From an uncultured Clostridia bacterium (lineage in GTDB: Bacteria; Bacillota; Clostridia; Lachnospirales; CAG-274), in assembly GCA_947629215.1 (NCBI GenBank), contig CANRCU010000003.1, positions 1 through 29,409 of the forward strand: a stretch of DNA of 29,409 bases, written 5' to 3'. Shown here in pieces: positions 21,595 to 29,409 of the stretch. Under the pieces are notes generated by a model. It had not been told where the DNA came from, made no database searches, and worked only from the letters and a program-made list of their open reading frames with translations. The translations under genes and the position numbers were made by a program. Within the stretch, counting starts at the first letter, position 1, and each line of letters opens with the position of its first letter.

Positions 21595-23358
21595 ATGGCA
21601 TTTGACGGTATAATGATTAACAGCATTTTATGCGAACTGCGCAAAAAAACAGTCGGCGGCAGGATAGACAAGGTATATCAGCCCGAATCCGATGAAATAA
21701 TACTTGGTATAAGAGGCTTTGGGGTGAATCACAAACTGCTGATGACGGCAAATCCATCTCATCCGCGGCTGCATCTTACCGAAAAAAACCGTGAAAATCC
21801 GTCCGAACCGCCGCTTTTCTGCATGGTACTAAGAAAACATTTACAAGGCGGCAAAATCATAGAGATAACTCAGCCCTCATTCGACCGCATTGTCAATATA
21901 AAAGCCGAAACTCTCAACGAAATGGGGGACAAGGTCATAAAAACGCTTATACTCGAAATAATGGGCAGGCACAGCAATCTGATACTTACGGACGAAAACA
22001 ACAATATTCTTGAATGTATAAGGCACGTCAGTTTTGACAAAAGCTCCGTAAGACAGGTATTGCCGGGTAAGACCTATGTTCTTCCGCCGTCGCAGGGCAA
22101 GCGTGATACACTTTTGCTCGACCGCAATAATTTTGACGACGTTCTTGAAGAAAAGCGGAACGACAAGGCGTTTGCGGCTATATACAAAGGTTATACCGGC
22201 ATAAGCCCCGTTATTGCCGACGAGATATGTTTCAATGCCGATGTCGCCTGCGACAAACCCGCCGCCATGCTTGACGACACCGAACGCGAAAGGCTTTTTA
22301 ACAGTTTTGCCTCGGTCGTTGCAAAGATACAAAAGGCGGAATATGAACCGAGGATAGTTTACAGCGACGGCAGAACAACGGACTTTACGCCCTTTGCGCT
22401 CAACAAATTCAAAGGTCTTGAAGAGGAGATATTCAATACCCCGTCGGAGGCGACTGAAAAATTTTATTCCGCAAGGGACGCCGTATACCGCATAAATCAA
22501 AAGACAGCCGATCTAAGGCATATAATAAGCCGAAATATAGAACGCTGCGTAAAAAAACGCGATATATGGCAAAAAGAGCTTAAAGAAGTCGAGGCGCGCG
22601 AATATCTGCGGCTTTGCGGAGAATTGCTGACGGCGAATATCTACTCGGTCAAACAGGGTATGACTACCGTCCGACTTGTGAACTTTTACAGCGAAGAGCA
22701 GGAAGAAACGGAAATAGCGCTTGACGGCGCGCTCACGCCCGCAGAGAATGCGCAGCGTTATTTCAGCCGCTATGCCAAGGCAAAACGCACCTTTGCGGCG
22801 CTTGAAGAACAGACCGCAGCCAACGATGCGGAACTTGATTATCTTGAAAGCATACTTGCGGCTGTCGCCAACTGCGAAAACGAACAGGATATAAAAGAAA
22901 TACGCCGTGAACTGCGTGAACAGGGTTATCTTAAAAAAGAAGCCCCAAAAAAAGGTAAACAGACCGTCAAAAAATCAAGACCGATGCATTTTTTATCTTC
23001 GGACGGGTTTGATATATATGTCGGCAAAAACAATATACAAAACGACGAACTGACTTTAAAGACCGCAAGGGGCAGCGATATATGGCTGCATACAAAAAAT
23101 ATACCCGGCTCTCACGTCATTGTTGTTTCGGGCGGCAAAGAGATACCCGACAGCACTTTGACCGAGGCGGCACTGCTTTCGGCATTTTACAGCAAAGCCC
23201 GCGGTTCTTCGCTTGTACCCGTGGATTATACGCAAAAGCGCAATGTTCACAAGCCAAACGGCGCAAGACCCGGATTTGTAATATACGACACAAACAAAAC
23301 GGCTTATATAACGCCGACCGAGGACGCCATAAAAAAAATAAAACAGTTGAACGACTGA
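21595..23358 (+). CDS. rqcH: NFACT-family ribosome quality control protein RqcH
   Basis: Bacterial Rqc2 homologue (FbpA/NEMF family), 587 residues, the usual length. It binds the obstructed 50S subunit with peptidyl-tRNA and recruits tRNA-Ala to add C-terminal alanine tails that mark stalled peptides for degradation. The NFACT-N domain (1 to about 250) begins MAFDGIMINSILCEL and keeps the tRNA-contact pair D97/R98 in SFDRIV, at the same positions as reported for B. subtilis RqcH. Helix-hairpin-helix and coiled-coil parts follow (about 290-440), then the NFACT-R domain (FLSSDGFDIYVGKNNIQNDE, RGSDIWLHTKNIPGSHV). It also belongs to the fibronectin-binding-protein annotation group, but the ribosome role is better supported. 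Start ATG 21595 has AGGTG 8 bp upstream. It leads an operon with mgtE and an aldo/keto reductase. Confidence 0.95.
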   Translation: MAFDGIMINSILCELRKKTVGGRIDKVYQPESDEIILGIRGFGVNHKLLMTANPSHPRLHLTEKNRENPSEPPLFCMVLRKHLQGGKIIEITQPSFDRIVNIKAETLNEMGDKVIKTLILEIMGRHSNLILTDENNNILECIRHVSFDKSSVRQVLPGKTYVLPPSQGKRDTLLLDRNNFDDVLEEKRNDKAFAAIYKGYTGISPVIADEICFNADVACDKPAAMLDDTERERLFNSFASVVAKIQKAEYEPRIVYSDGRTTDFTPFALNKFKGLEEEIFNTPSEATEKFYSARDAVYRINQKTADLRHIISRNIERCVKKRDIWQKELKEVEAREYLRLCGELLTANIYSVKQGMTTVRLVNFYSEEQEETEIALDGALTPAENAQRYFSRYAKAKRTFAALEEQTAANDAELDYLESILAAVANCENEQDIKEIRRELREQGYLKKEAPKKGKQTVKKSRPMHFLSSDGFDIYVGKNNIQNDELTLKTARGSDIWLHTKNIPGSHVIVVSGGKEIPDSTLTEAALLSAFYSKARGSSLVPVDYTQKRNVHKPNGARPGFVIYDTNKTAYITPTEDAIKKIKQLND

Positions 23359-23374
23359 AACGGAGATGATATTA

Positions 23375-24730
23375 ATGCTTGAAAAGACCCGTGAACTTAT
23401 AAGATCAAAGCAGTACAACCAATTAAAAGAAATGCTTTCGGATATTCAAGCGCCCGACATAGCCATGCTGCTCGACGAGCTGACGCCTTTGGAGATACCG
23501 CTTGTTTTCAGGCTTTTGCCGAAAGAGCTGGCAGCGGAAGTCTTTGTCTATATAAAAAACGACAATCAGGAAATGCTCATCAAAAATTTCAGTGATTCCG
23601 AGCTGAAAGACGTCTTTGGCGACCTTTACATGGACGATATTGTTGATATTCTTGAAGAGATGCCCGCAAGCGTTGTCAAGCGCATACTTGCGCAGACCGG
23701 CAGCGAGACCCGTGCGACCATAAATCAGCTGCTGCAATACGGCAGCGAAAGCGCGGGCAGCATAATGACGACCGAATATGTCGGTCTTAAAAGCGGTATG
23801 ACCGTAAAACAGGCATTTGACAAAATAAGAAAACAGGGTCTTGACAGCGAAACGGTATACACCTGTTATGTGACCGCCGCCGACAGAAAGCTGCTTGGCG
23901 CAATATCCATCAGAACGCTGCTGCTTGCAGACCCCGACGATGTTATAGACGATATAATGGAAGATAACGTTATATCCGTAAAAACGGGCGACGACCGTGA
24001 GTTTGTGGCAAACCAGATGAAAAAATACGATTTTGTCGCCATGCCCGTTGTCGATAACGAAAACAGGCTCGTCGGCATAGTTACCATCGACGACGCCGTT
24101 GACGTAATAGAGGACGAAACCGAAGAGGACTTCGCGCTGATGGCAGGTATACAGCCCGACGACAGCGAGGACAGCTATCTTGACACTCCCGTTCTTGTTC
24201 ATGCAAAAAACCGTATCATGTGGCTTTTGTTCCTTATGCTCTCGGCAACTTTCACGGGGCTTATAATAACAAAATATCAGGATAAACTGCTGACTATACC
24301 CATACTTACATCATTTATACCCATGCTTATGGATACGGGCGGCAACTGCGGTTCGCAAAGCTCTACCGTTGTTATCCGCGGTCTTGCGCTGAATGAACTG
24401 AGCGCAAAAGACCTGCTTAAAGTCATTTTTAAAGAAATGAGGATAAGCCTTGTTGTCGGCGCTATACTTGCAGTGGTAAACTCCGTAAGGATATTTATTA
24501 TGTATCATAACTCGACCGAGTTTGCAACGGCGTCCATAGCGGTAGTTGTTGGCATAACGCTTATGCTGACGGTGCTTGTATCCAAAATCGTAGGCTGCAC
24601 GCTGCCTATAATCGCATCAAAACTCAGGCTCGACCCCGCCATTATGGCTGCGCCGCTCATAACCACGATAGTCGACGCCTGCTCTATACTTATTTTCTTT
24701 AATATTGCGGCAATGCTGCTCAATATATGA
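23375..24730 (+). CDS. mgtE: Magnesium transporter MgtE
   Basis: Mg2+-gated magnesium channel/transporter of the inner membrane, 451 residues. The cytoplasmic N domain (about 1-130, helical superhelix with LPKELAAEVF and DDIVDILEEMPA) is followed by two CBS domains (about 131-255) that sense intracellular Mg2+ and close the pore. The transmembrane part (about 275-451, five helices) contains PMLMDTGGNCGSQSSTVVIR, lining the pore, and the last-helix motif PLITTIVDACS with the conserved pore aspartate. ATG 23375 is chosen over ATG 23366 because CGGAG (23361-23365) directly abuts the latter and lies 9 bp from the former. The gap to rqcH is 16 bp, so it is probably co-transcribed. Regulation is expected at protein level through the CBS domains. 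I see no M-box leader. Confidence 0.95.
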   Translation: MLEKTRELIRSKQYNQLKEMLSDIQAPDIAMLLDELTPLEIPLVFRLLPKELAAEVFVYIKNDNQEMLIKNFSDSELKDVFGDLYMDDIVDILEEMPASVVKRILAQTGSETRATINQLLQYGSESAGSIMTTEYVGLKSGMTVKQAFDKIRKQGLDSETVYTCYVTAADRKLLGAISIRTLLLADPDDVIDDIMEDNVISVKTGDDREFVANQMKKYDFVAMPVVDNENRLVGIVTIDDAVDVIEDETEEDFALMAGIQPDDSEDSYLDTPVLVHAKNRIMWLLFLMLSATFTGLIITKYQDKLLTIPILTSFIPMLMDTGGNCGSQSSTVVIRGLALNELSAKDLLKVIFKEMRISLVVGAILAVVNSVRIFIMYHNSTEFATASIAVVVGITLMLTVLVSKIVGCTLPIIASKLRLDPAIMAAPLITTIVDACSILIFFNIAAMLLNI

Positions 24731-24751
24731 CGATATGAAAGAGGGTATTTT

Positions 24752-25864
24752 ATGAAAAAATTAGGGTTCGGGTTTATGCGGCTGCCTTTGCTTGACGAAA
24801 AAGACCACAGCAGCATAGACATTGAAAAAACAAAAAAACTTGTCGACGAGTTTATGAAACGCGGGTTCAACTATTTTGACACGGGCTACGGCTACCACGG
24901 TCAAAAAAGTGAGGACGCCTTCAGAAAAGCCGTTGTGGAGAGGTATCCGCGCGACAGTTTCTTTATTGCCGACAAGATGCCGACCATAAGGGTAACGGGC
25001 AGCGCCGACTATCCCGTTTTGTTTGAAGAACAGCTGAAACGCTGCGGCGTGGAATATTTCGATTATTATCTTCTGCACAACATATGGTCAAAAAGCTACC
25101 GTGAAAGCGTTGAATACGGCGGTTTTGATTTTATACAAAAAAAGATTTCGGAAGGCAGGATAAAACGTTTCGGGTTTTCGTTCCACGATAAGCCCGAATT
25201 GCTTGAAAAAGTGCTCAGCGAACAGAAGAATATCGATTTTGTCCAGCTCCAGCTCAATTACATAGACTGGGAAAGCCCGACCGTACAATCGCGCGCCTGC
25301 CTTGAGATATGCCAAAAATATAACAAGCCCGTTACGGTCATGGAGCCGAACAAAGCGGGCAGCCTTATAAACCTGCCGAAAGAGGCTGAAGAGCTGCTGA
25401 GGGCGCGAAACGGCAAAATGTCGAATGCGGCTTGGGCTATGAGTTTTGCGGCATCGCAAAAAAACGTGACCATGGTGCTGAGCGGAATGAACGAGCTTGA
25501 ACAGGTCATTGAAAACACCGACATAATCGACAATTTAAAGGAATTGAACGCCGAAGACCTGGAGATAATAAAAAGGGCAGCCGATATAGTAAACAAAAAT
25601 GTGGCTATCCCATGCACAAAATGCAGATATTGTACGGAAAAATGCCCTAAGAGTATACCCATACCCGAATATTTTGCAGCCTTCAACACCCTGCATATGA
25701 CAAATAACCTTGGCAATGCGGGTATGTATTACCGAAGGTATGCCGCTTATTCGCTTTTGGCGTCGGAATGCCTGAAATGCGGAAAGTGTATACCAAGCTG
25801 TCCTCAGCATCTTGATATACCCGCGCTTTTGAAAAAAACGGCGGATGCCTTTGAAAACAAATAG
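24752..25864 (+). CDS. Aldo/keto reductase with C-terminal 4Fe-4S domain
   Basis: Predicted NAD(P)H-dependent oxidoreductase of 370 residues. A TIM-barrel aldo/keto reductase domain (about 1-285) keeps the catalytic tetrad: D43 (YFDT), Y48 (GYGYHG), K75 (ADKM) and H109 (LLHN). The C-terminal part carries two ferredoxin-like cysteine clusters, CTKCRYCTEKCP and CLKCGKCIPSCP, which should bind two 4Fe-4S clusters. This architecture is common in anaerobic Clostridia; the substrate is usually unknown. The ribosome site GAGGG lies 8 bp before ATG 24752. It sits 21 bp after mgtE and is the last gene of that operon. It is the only gene here that ends in TAG, and a new promoter begins 15 bp after the stop. 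Confidence 0.93.
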   Translation: MKKLGFGFMRLPLLDEKDHSSIDIEKTKKLVDEFMKRGFNYFDTGYGYHGQKSEDAFRKAVVERYPRDSFFIADKMPTIRVTGSADYPVLFEEQLKRCGVEYFDYYLLHNIWSKSYRESVEYGGFDFIQKKISEGRIKRFGFSFHDKPELLEKVLSEQKNIDFVQLQLNYIDWESPTVQSRACLEICQKYNKPVTVMEPNKAGSLINLPKEAEELLRARNGKMSNAAWAMSFAASQKNVTMVLSGMNELEQVIENTDIIDNLKELNAEDLEIIKRAADIVNKNVAIPCTKCRYCTEKCPKSIPIPEYFAAFNTLHMTNNLGNAGMYYRRYAAYSLLASECLKCGKCIPSCPQHLDIPALLKKTADAFENK

Positions 25865-25879
25865 ACCCGTTGGGCATAC

Positions 25880-25908
25880 TTGACAATTTCTCACAATTAC
25901 ATTATAAT
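25880..25908 (+). promoter_or_regulatory. Consensus sigma-A promoter of the SDR-LRR operon
   Basis: TTGACA (25880-25885), 17-bp spacer, TATAAT (25903-25908), both perfect, 27 bp before the short-chain dehydrogenase start. This is one of the strongest predicted promoters in the window. Confidence 0.88.
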
Positions 25909-25935
25909 TATTTATATATCGAAGGAGGGCTTTTT

Positions 25936-26697
25936 ATGTCTACCGCTTTGGTAACAGGCGCAAGCAGCGGCATCGGACGCGACATTGCGCTCATACTCGC
26001 AAAAAAAGGTTACGACCTTGTTCTTGTCGCCCGCAATAAAGAGGCTTTAAGGCAGGTCGCAAAGAAGATAAAAACAAAGGTCACCATAATTTCAGCCGAC
26101 CTTTCAAAACGTGAAAATCTTTACAGAATATACGAGCAAACAAAGGGGCTTGACATAGAAATATTGGTAAACGACGCAGGTTTTGGCGTTTTTGGGGATT
26201 TTGCGTTTGCCAAGCTCTCCGAACTTGAAAATATGATAGATGTCAATATAACCGCCTTTCACACGCTGATGCATCTTTTTTTGCATGATATGATAAAAAA
26301 AGACCGCGGCAGGATACTTAATGTTTCCAGCCTTGCCGCTTACAGCTCGGGGCCGATGATGGCGGCATATTACGCAAGCAAGGGGTATATATACAGGCTG
26401 AGTACGGCTGTCGCCTATGAGCTTAAAGCAATGGGCAGCCATGTCACGATAAGCGTACTCTGCCCCGGACCCGTAAATACCGATTTTAACCGCCGAGCAG
26501 GCGTTAAATTCAGTATGAAGCCACTTTCAAGCCGTTATACGGCTGCCTGCGGTGTAAAGGGTATGTTCCGCCAAAAACTTGTTATCATACCCGGCATTGT
26601 AAACAAGCTTGCTGCGGCTGCATCACGTTTTGCGCCGCTCGGGCTGCAAATGGCTGTATGCCATTATATACAGCACAAAAAATATATGCAAAAATGA
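25936..26697 (+). CDS. Short-chain dehydrogenase/reductase (SDR family)
   Basis: NAD(P)-dependent oxidoreductase of 253 residues, classical SDR length. The cofactor loop is TGASSGIG (7-14). The structural motif is NDAG (79-82; NNAG is more usual). The catalytic serine is in NVSSLAAYSS (S132), and the active-site YxxxK is Y145-K149 in YYASK. ARN at 32-34 suggests NADP preference. PGPVNTDF is the usual loop after beta-6. The C-terminus has a basic, hydrophobic tail. It resembles the DltE/YqjQ-like group of short SDRs; the substrate cannot be told. Start ATG 25936 follows GAAGGAGGG by 6 bp; a TTG start at 25870 would lie inside the promoter region and is rejected. The secreted LRR gene follows after 21 bp. 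Confidence 0.92.
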   Translation: MSTALVTGASSGIGRDIALILAKKGYDLVLVARNKEALRQVAKKIKTKVTIISADLSKRENLYRIYEQTKGLDIEILVNDAGFGVFGDFAFAKLSELENMIDVNITAFHTLMHLFLHDMIKKDRGRILNVSSLAAYSSGPMMAAYYASKGYIYRLSTAVAYELKAMGSHVTISVLCPGPVNTDFNRRAGVKFSMKPLSSRYTAACGVKGMFRQKLVIIPGIVNKLAAAASRFAPLGLQMAVCHYIQHKKYMQK

Positions 26698-26718
26698 ATT
26701 TTGCAAAGGAGGACCACA

Positions 26719-28038
26719 ATGAAAAAGAAAATTGCAATCATTATGACGCTCACAATGGCTGTTTCAGCCGCAGCGCCCGCATTTGCCGCAGCAAACTGGC
26801 GTTCGGGGACACTTGACAGCGGACTCACCGTTGAGTACAACACCGAAACTCACGAAGTTATATCTGCGGGTTCAAAAACCAAGACTTCCGACACGGCAGT
26901 CGCATCGACAACAAAGTTTACCGACCTTGTTATACCCGAAAAAGTAAACGATATGACAATAACCGCTATCGGCGAACGCGGCTTTATGGATTATGACGAA
27001 TACAGCTCTATCACACTGCCCTCTTCGCTTAAAAAGATAGGCACAAGCGCTTTTTGGGGCTGTGACAGTTTTTCAAGCATATCCATACCCGACGGTGTAA
27101 AGGAGATAGGCGACGGCGCATTTGAAAGCTGTGACAAACTTTCTACGGTAAAATTCGGTTCAAAACTCGCTACTCTTGGTCAGCGCGCATTCAAAAACTG
27201 CAAGCTTATCAAAAAGATAAGTTTGCCCGACAGTGTAACGACCATAGGCACGGGCGCATTTGAAAACTGTAAGGAGCTTTCCGAAATAGACCTCGGTTCA
27301 AGCCTTACCACACTTGGCGACGGCGCTTTCAAGGGCTGCTCTTCGCTTAAAACCGTTACATTGCCAAAGGGCATAGAAACACTTAAATCAAACACTTTCG
27401 ACAGCTGCACAAGCCTTGAAAGCGTTACTCTGCCCGATGGTCTGAGAACTATTGACAACGCTGTTTTCGGCAACTGCAAGGCGTTAAGAAAGATATATAT
27501 ACCCGCGACCGTAAAGACGATAGCAAAGACGGCTTTTGACGGCTGCCCCGATGTTACCATATATTGCAAGAAAGGCACAGCCGCTCAGGAATTTGCAACA
27601 GCAAACAAATACACTGTTGAAATAGCCGACTCTATGCCGTCGGACAAAGAAATTGCAAGCCGCGTCGTTCCCGATGAGGTCGTTCCCGACCATATCACCG
27701 TTATCGTAAACGATCAGACAGTCGACTTCAAAAATGCTCAGCCCGTTATCGTAGACAGCAGAACGCTTGTACCCATGCGCGATATATTTGAGGCGCTTGG
27801 CATAGTTGTCGGTTGGGACGCCGAAACAAAGACCGTTACAGGCAAAAAGGGCGTTACCGATATATCGCTTACCATAGGTCAATCAAAGGTATACATAAAC
27901 GGTACACCACAGCCTATCGATGTACCTGCGCAGATAATCAACGGCTCGACAATGGTACCTTTACGTGTTATAAGCGACAGCGTCGGCTGCCGTATCTCAT
28001 GGGATCAAAGCACAAAAACAGCCAACATTGTAGACTGA
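26719..28038 (+). CDS. Secreted BspA-type leucine-rich-repeat protein with copper-amine-oxidase-N-like domain
   Basis: Exported protein of 439 residues. The signal peptide is clear (MKKKIAIIMTLTMAVSAAAP, cleavage probably after AFA near residue 26). Residues about 60-300 form LRR_5 (BspA/Treponema-type) repeats of about 23 residues with the pattern I(G)xGAFxxCxxLxxIxLPxxLxxI, seven to nine units. The C-terminal part (about 315-439) is a Cu_amine_oxidN1-type domain with the repeated VDSRTLVPMRDIFEALG...W and GSTMVPLRVISD motifs. That domain is common in clostridial surface proteins, where it probably binds cell wall or ligands rather than acting as an oxidase. No LPXTG or membrane anchor is visible. 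Start ATG 26719 has AAAGGAGG 7 bp upstream. It should be expressed from the promoter at 25880. No clear terminator follows. Confidence 0.92.
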   Translation: MKKKIAIIMTLTMAVSAAAPAFAAANWRSGTLDSGLTVEYNTETHEVISAGSKTKTSDTAVASTTKFTDLVIPEKVNDMTITAIGERGFMDYDEYSSITLPSSLKKIGTSAFWGCDSFSSISIPDGVKEIGDGAFESCDKLSTVKFGSKLATLGQRAFKNCKLIKKISLPDSVTTIGTGAFENCKELSEIDLGSSLTTLGDGAFKGCSSLKTVTLPKGIETLKSNTFDSCTSLESVTLPDGLRTIDNAVFGNCKALRKIYIPATVKTIAKTAFDGCPDVTIYCKKGTAAQEFATANKYTVEIADSMPSDKEIASRVVPDEVVPDHITVIVNDQTVDFKNAQPVIVDSRTLVPMRDIFEALGIVVGWDAETKTVTGKKGVTDISLTIGQSKVYINGTPQPIDVPAQIINGSTMVPLRVISDSVGCRISWDQSTKTANIVD

Positions 28039-28131
28039 TAACGATATTAAGGCAATTTTCATCAAAAATCAAAAATAATAATAAAAATTTTATGATTATT
28101 GCATAAGATTTAAAAATTTGGAAAATTGTAC

Positions 28132-28160
28132 TTGACTTTCGCTGCAAACGGTAATATAAT
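28132..28160 (+). promoter_or_regulatory. Sigma-A promoter of glnA
   Basis: TTGACT (28132-28137), 17-bp spacer, TATAAT (28155-28160). Transcription should start near 28167, just before the leader hairpin. Confidence 0.85.
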
Positions 28161-28171
28161 AATTGCAGAAC

Positions 28172-28223
28172 AAAGGTGTTCATACAAGGTTAATTTTGCT
28201 TGTATGGGCGCCTTTTATTTTTT
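28172..28223 (+). terminator. Terminator/attenuator hairpin in the glnA leader
   Basis: AAAGGTGTTCATACAAG (28172-28188) pairs over 17 bp with CTTGTATGGGCGCCTTT (28199-28215). Three G-U wobbles keep the RNA helix intact, and the loop has 10 nt. TTTTATTTTTT follows (28213-28223). It lies between the glnA promoter and gene, so it should stop most transcripts unless an antitermination signal acts. Attenuation of glnA by ANTAR-type RNA-binding regulators is known in Clostridia and would fit, but no alternative antiterminator stem is obvious. Confidence 0.75.
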
Positions 28224-28267
28224 GTAAATTATAAGCACAAATTCAATTATGAAAGGGGATCTTCAAA

Positions 28268-29409
28268 ATGGGCAAGACCAAGGAAGAAATTTTAAAAGAA
28301 TGTAAGGAGAAGGACGTTGAATTTATACGTCTGCAATTTATCGACGTACTCGGTATACCGAAAAACGTTGCCATAACATATTCGCAGCTTGAAAAGATAC
28401 TTGACGACGGTATGATGTTCGACGGCTCGTCAATAGAGGGTTTTGCAAGAATAGAGGAATCCGATATGTACTTAAAACCCGATATCGACACCTTCGTTAT
28501 CTATCCGTGGAGACCGCAGCAAGGCAAGGTAGCACGCTTTATCTGTGATGTTTACACACCCGAAGGCGAACCTTTCCCCGGCTGTCCGAGAGGTATTTTA
28601 AAGAAAGTTCTGAAAGAGGCAGAGGAACTCGGTTACGATTTCAATGTCGGCAACGAATGTGAGTTTTTCCTTTTCCAGACTGACGAAAACGGCAGACCTA
28701 CCACTATAACAAACGATGAGGCGGGTTACTTTGACCTTGACCCCGTTGACCTCGGTTCAAACGCAAGACGCGATATATGCCTTACGCTTGAAGAAATGGG
28801 CTTTGAAATTGAGGCATCTCACCATGAGGTTGCAGAAGGTCAGCACGAAATTGACTTTAAATATGCAAACGCTCTGAAAACAGCCGACAATGTTGTTGCA
28901 TTCAGGCTTGCGGTAAAGACTATCGCAAAGAAATACGGTCTGCACGCAACATTTATGCCTAAGCCTATTTTCGGTATCAACGGCTCCGGTATGCACACAA
29001 ATATGTCGCTTTTCAAAGACGGCAAGAATGCATTCTATGACCCTTCGGATCCCGTAGGTCTTTCAAAAACAGCTTACAGCTTTATCGCAGGTGTGTTAAA
29101 GCACGTTGCAGGTTTCACCGCAGTTACAAACCCGCTTGTAAACAGCTATAAGCGCCTTGTTCCCGGTTATGAAGCACCTTGCTATATCGCTTGGTCGGCA
29201 TCGAACAGGACCGATATAATCCGTATACCCGCATCAAGAGGCGCAGGCACAAGGATCGAATTGAGAAGCCCCGACCCCTCGACAAACCCCTACCTTTGCC
29301 TTGCGGTTTGTCTTGCGGCAGGTCTTGACGGTATAAAGAACAATCTGCCCGCACCCGAAAGCGTAGACATCAACCTCTTCCGCTCGACACAGGAAGAAAG
29401 AGATGCTCT
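28268..29409 (+). CDS. glnA: Glutamine synthetase type I, 3' end outside window
   Basis: Forms glutamine from glutamate, ammonia and ATP; a cytoplasmic dodecamer. The first 380 of about 440-445 residues are visible and the frame is open to the window end. The N-terminal beta-grasp domain includes MMFDGSSIEGFARIEESDMY. The catalytic domain shows NECEFFLF (metal-binding Glu), EVAEGQHEIDF, GINGSGMHTNMSLF (ammonium/Glu site His), NRTDIIRIPASRG and RIELRSPDPSTNPYL. The size and lack of the adenylylation-type insertion place it in the GSI-alpha (Bacillus/Clostridium) group, which is controlled by feedback and transcription rather than adenylylation. The start ATG follows AAAGGGGA by 6 bp. Expression should be set by the leader attenuator at 28172-28223. 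Confidence 0.96.
   Translation, partial: MGKTKEEILKECKEKDVEFIRLQFIDVLGIPKNVAITYSQLEKILDDGMMFDGSSIEGFARIEESDMYLKPDIDTFVIYPWRPQQGKVARFICDVYTPEGEPFPGCPRGILKKVLKEAEELGYDFNVGNECEFFLFQTDENGRPTTITNDEAGYFDLDPVDLGSNARRDICLTLEEMGFEIEASHHEVAEGQHEIDFKYANALKTADNVVAFRLAVKTIAKKYGLHATFMPKPIFGINGSGMHTNMSLFKDGKNAFYDPSDPVGLSKTAYSFIAGVLKHVAGFTAVTNPLVNSYKRLVPGYEAPCYIAWSASNRTDIIRIPASRGAGTRIELRSPDPSTNPYLCLAVCLAAGLDGIKNNLPAPESVDINLFRSTQEERDA

Noticed and set aside
21155..21601. 148-codon minus-strand frame downstream of htpG
   Set aside because: It overlaps the htpG end and a repeat element, has arginine-rich unlikely composition, no ribosome site, and runs through the terminators.

Overview
The window is a moderately AT-rich piece of a Clostridia-type (Bacillota) chromosome, probably from an anaerobic gut-type lineage. 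This rests on strong Shine-Dalgarno sites of the AGGAGG kind, several near-consensus sigma-A promoters with 17-nt spacers, a CIRCE operator, a 4Fe-4S-containing aldo/keto reductase, an RqcH-type NFACT protein, an MgtE transporter and a GSI-type glutamine synthetase. The exact family cannot be named from the sequence. Every convincing gene is on the + strand, and almost all stops are TAA or TGA.

Layout. (1) 1-3839: 3' part of a ParE/GyrB-type topoisomerase gene and a complete parC. (2) 3868-5070: a zinc-ribbon membrane protein and 5-formyltetrahydrofolate cyclo-ligase. (3) 5071-7609: a 400-bp spacer with a terminator, a consensus promoter overlapping an inverted repeat, and a structured leader, followed by a membrane-bound hybrid histidine kinase and its terminator. 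(4) 7708-18845: an 11-kb accessory-looking cluster behind one consensus promoter. It holds a degenerate SbcD/YhaO-like phosphoesterase that has lost its metal ligands, a YhaN/SbcC-like ATPase interrupted by an in-frame TAG, a BrxL-family AAA+/Lon-like protein, a zinc-ribbon protein with two CbbX-type AAA+ modules, a WYL-domain regulator and a 60-residue protein. (5) 18846-19370: a spacer with a CIRCE element, a promoter, a duplicated 42-bp sequence and two multi-hairpin repeat elements. (6) 19380-21254: htpG. (7) 21264-21502: a repeat element between two copies of a terminator hairpin. (8) 21532-25864: rqcH, mgtE and an aldo/keto reductase, probably one operon. (9) 25880-28038: a short-chain dehydrogenase and a secreted leucine-rich-repeat protein from a perfect promoter. 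(10) 28132-29409: promoter, leader terminator/attenuator and the first ~85% of glnA.

The most interesting region is the 7.7-18.8 kb cluster. BrxL and WYL regulators (BrxR) are parts of BREX phage-defence loci, but no PglX methyltransferase, PglZ phosphatase or BrxC ATPase is present here. BrxL instead lies with an Mre11/Rad50-like pair whose nuclease half looks catalytically dead, and with a large tandem AAA+ protein. Tight spacing (an ATGA overlap and short gaps) suggests one expression unit. I infer a DNA-sensing or DNA-remodelling machine, plausibly phage or plasmid defence. The internal amber codon may mean this copy is decaying or is controlled by readthrough. The rest of the window is housekeeping: DNA topology, folate, protein folding and ribosome rescue, magnesium uptake, and nitrogen assimilation.
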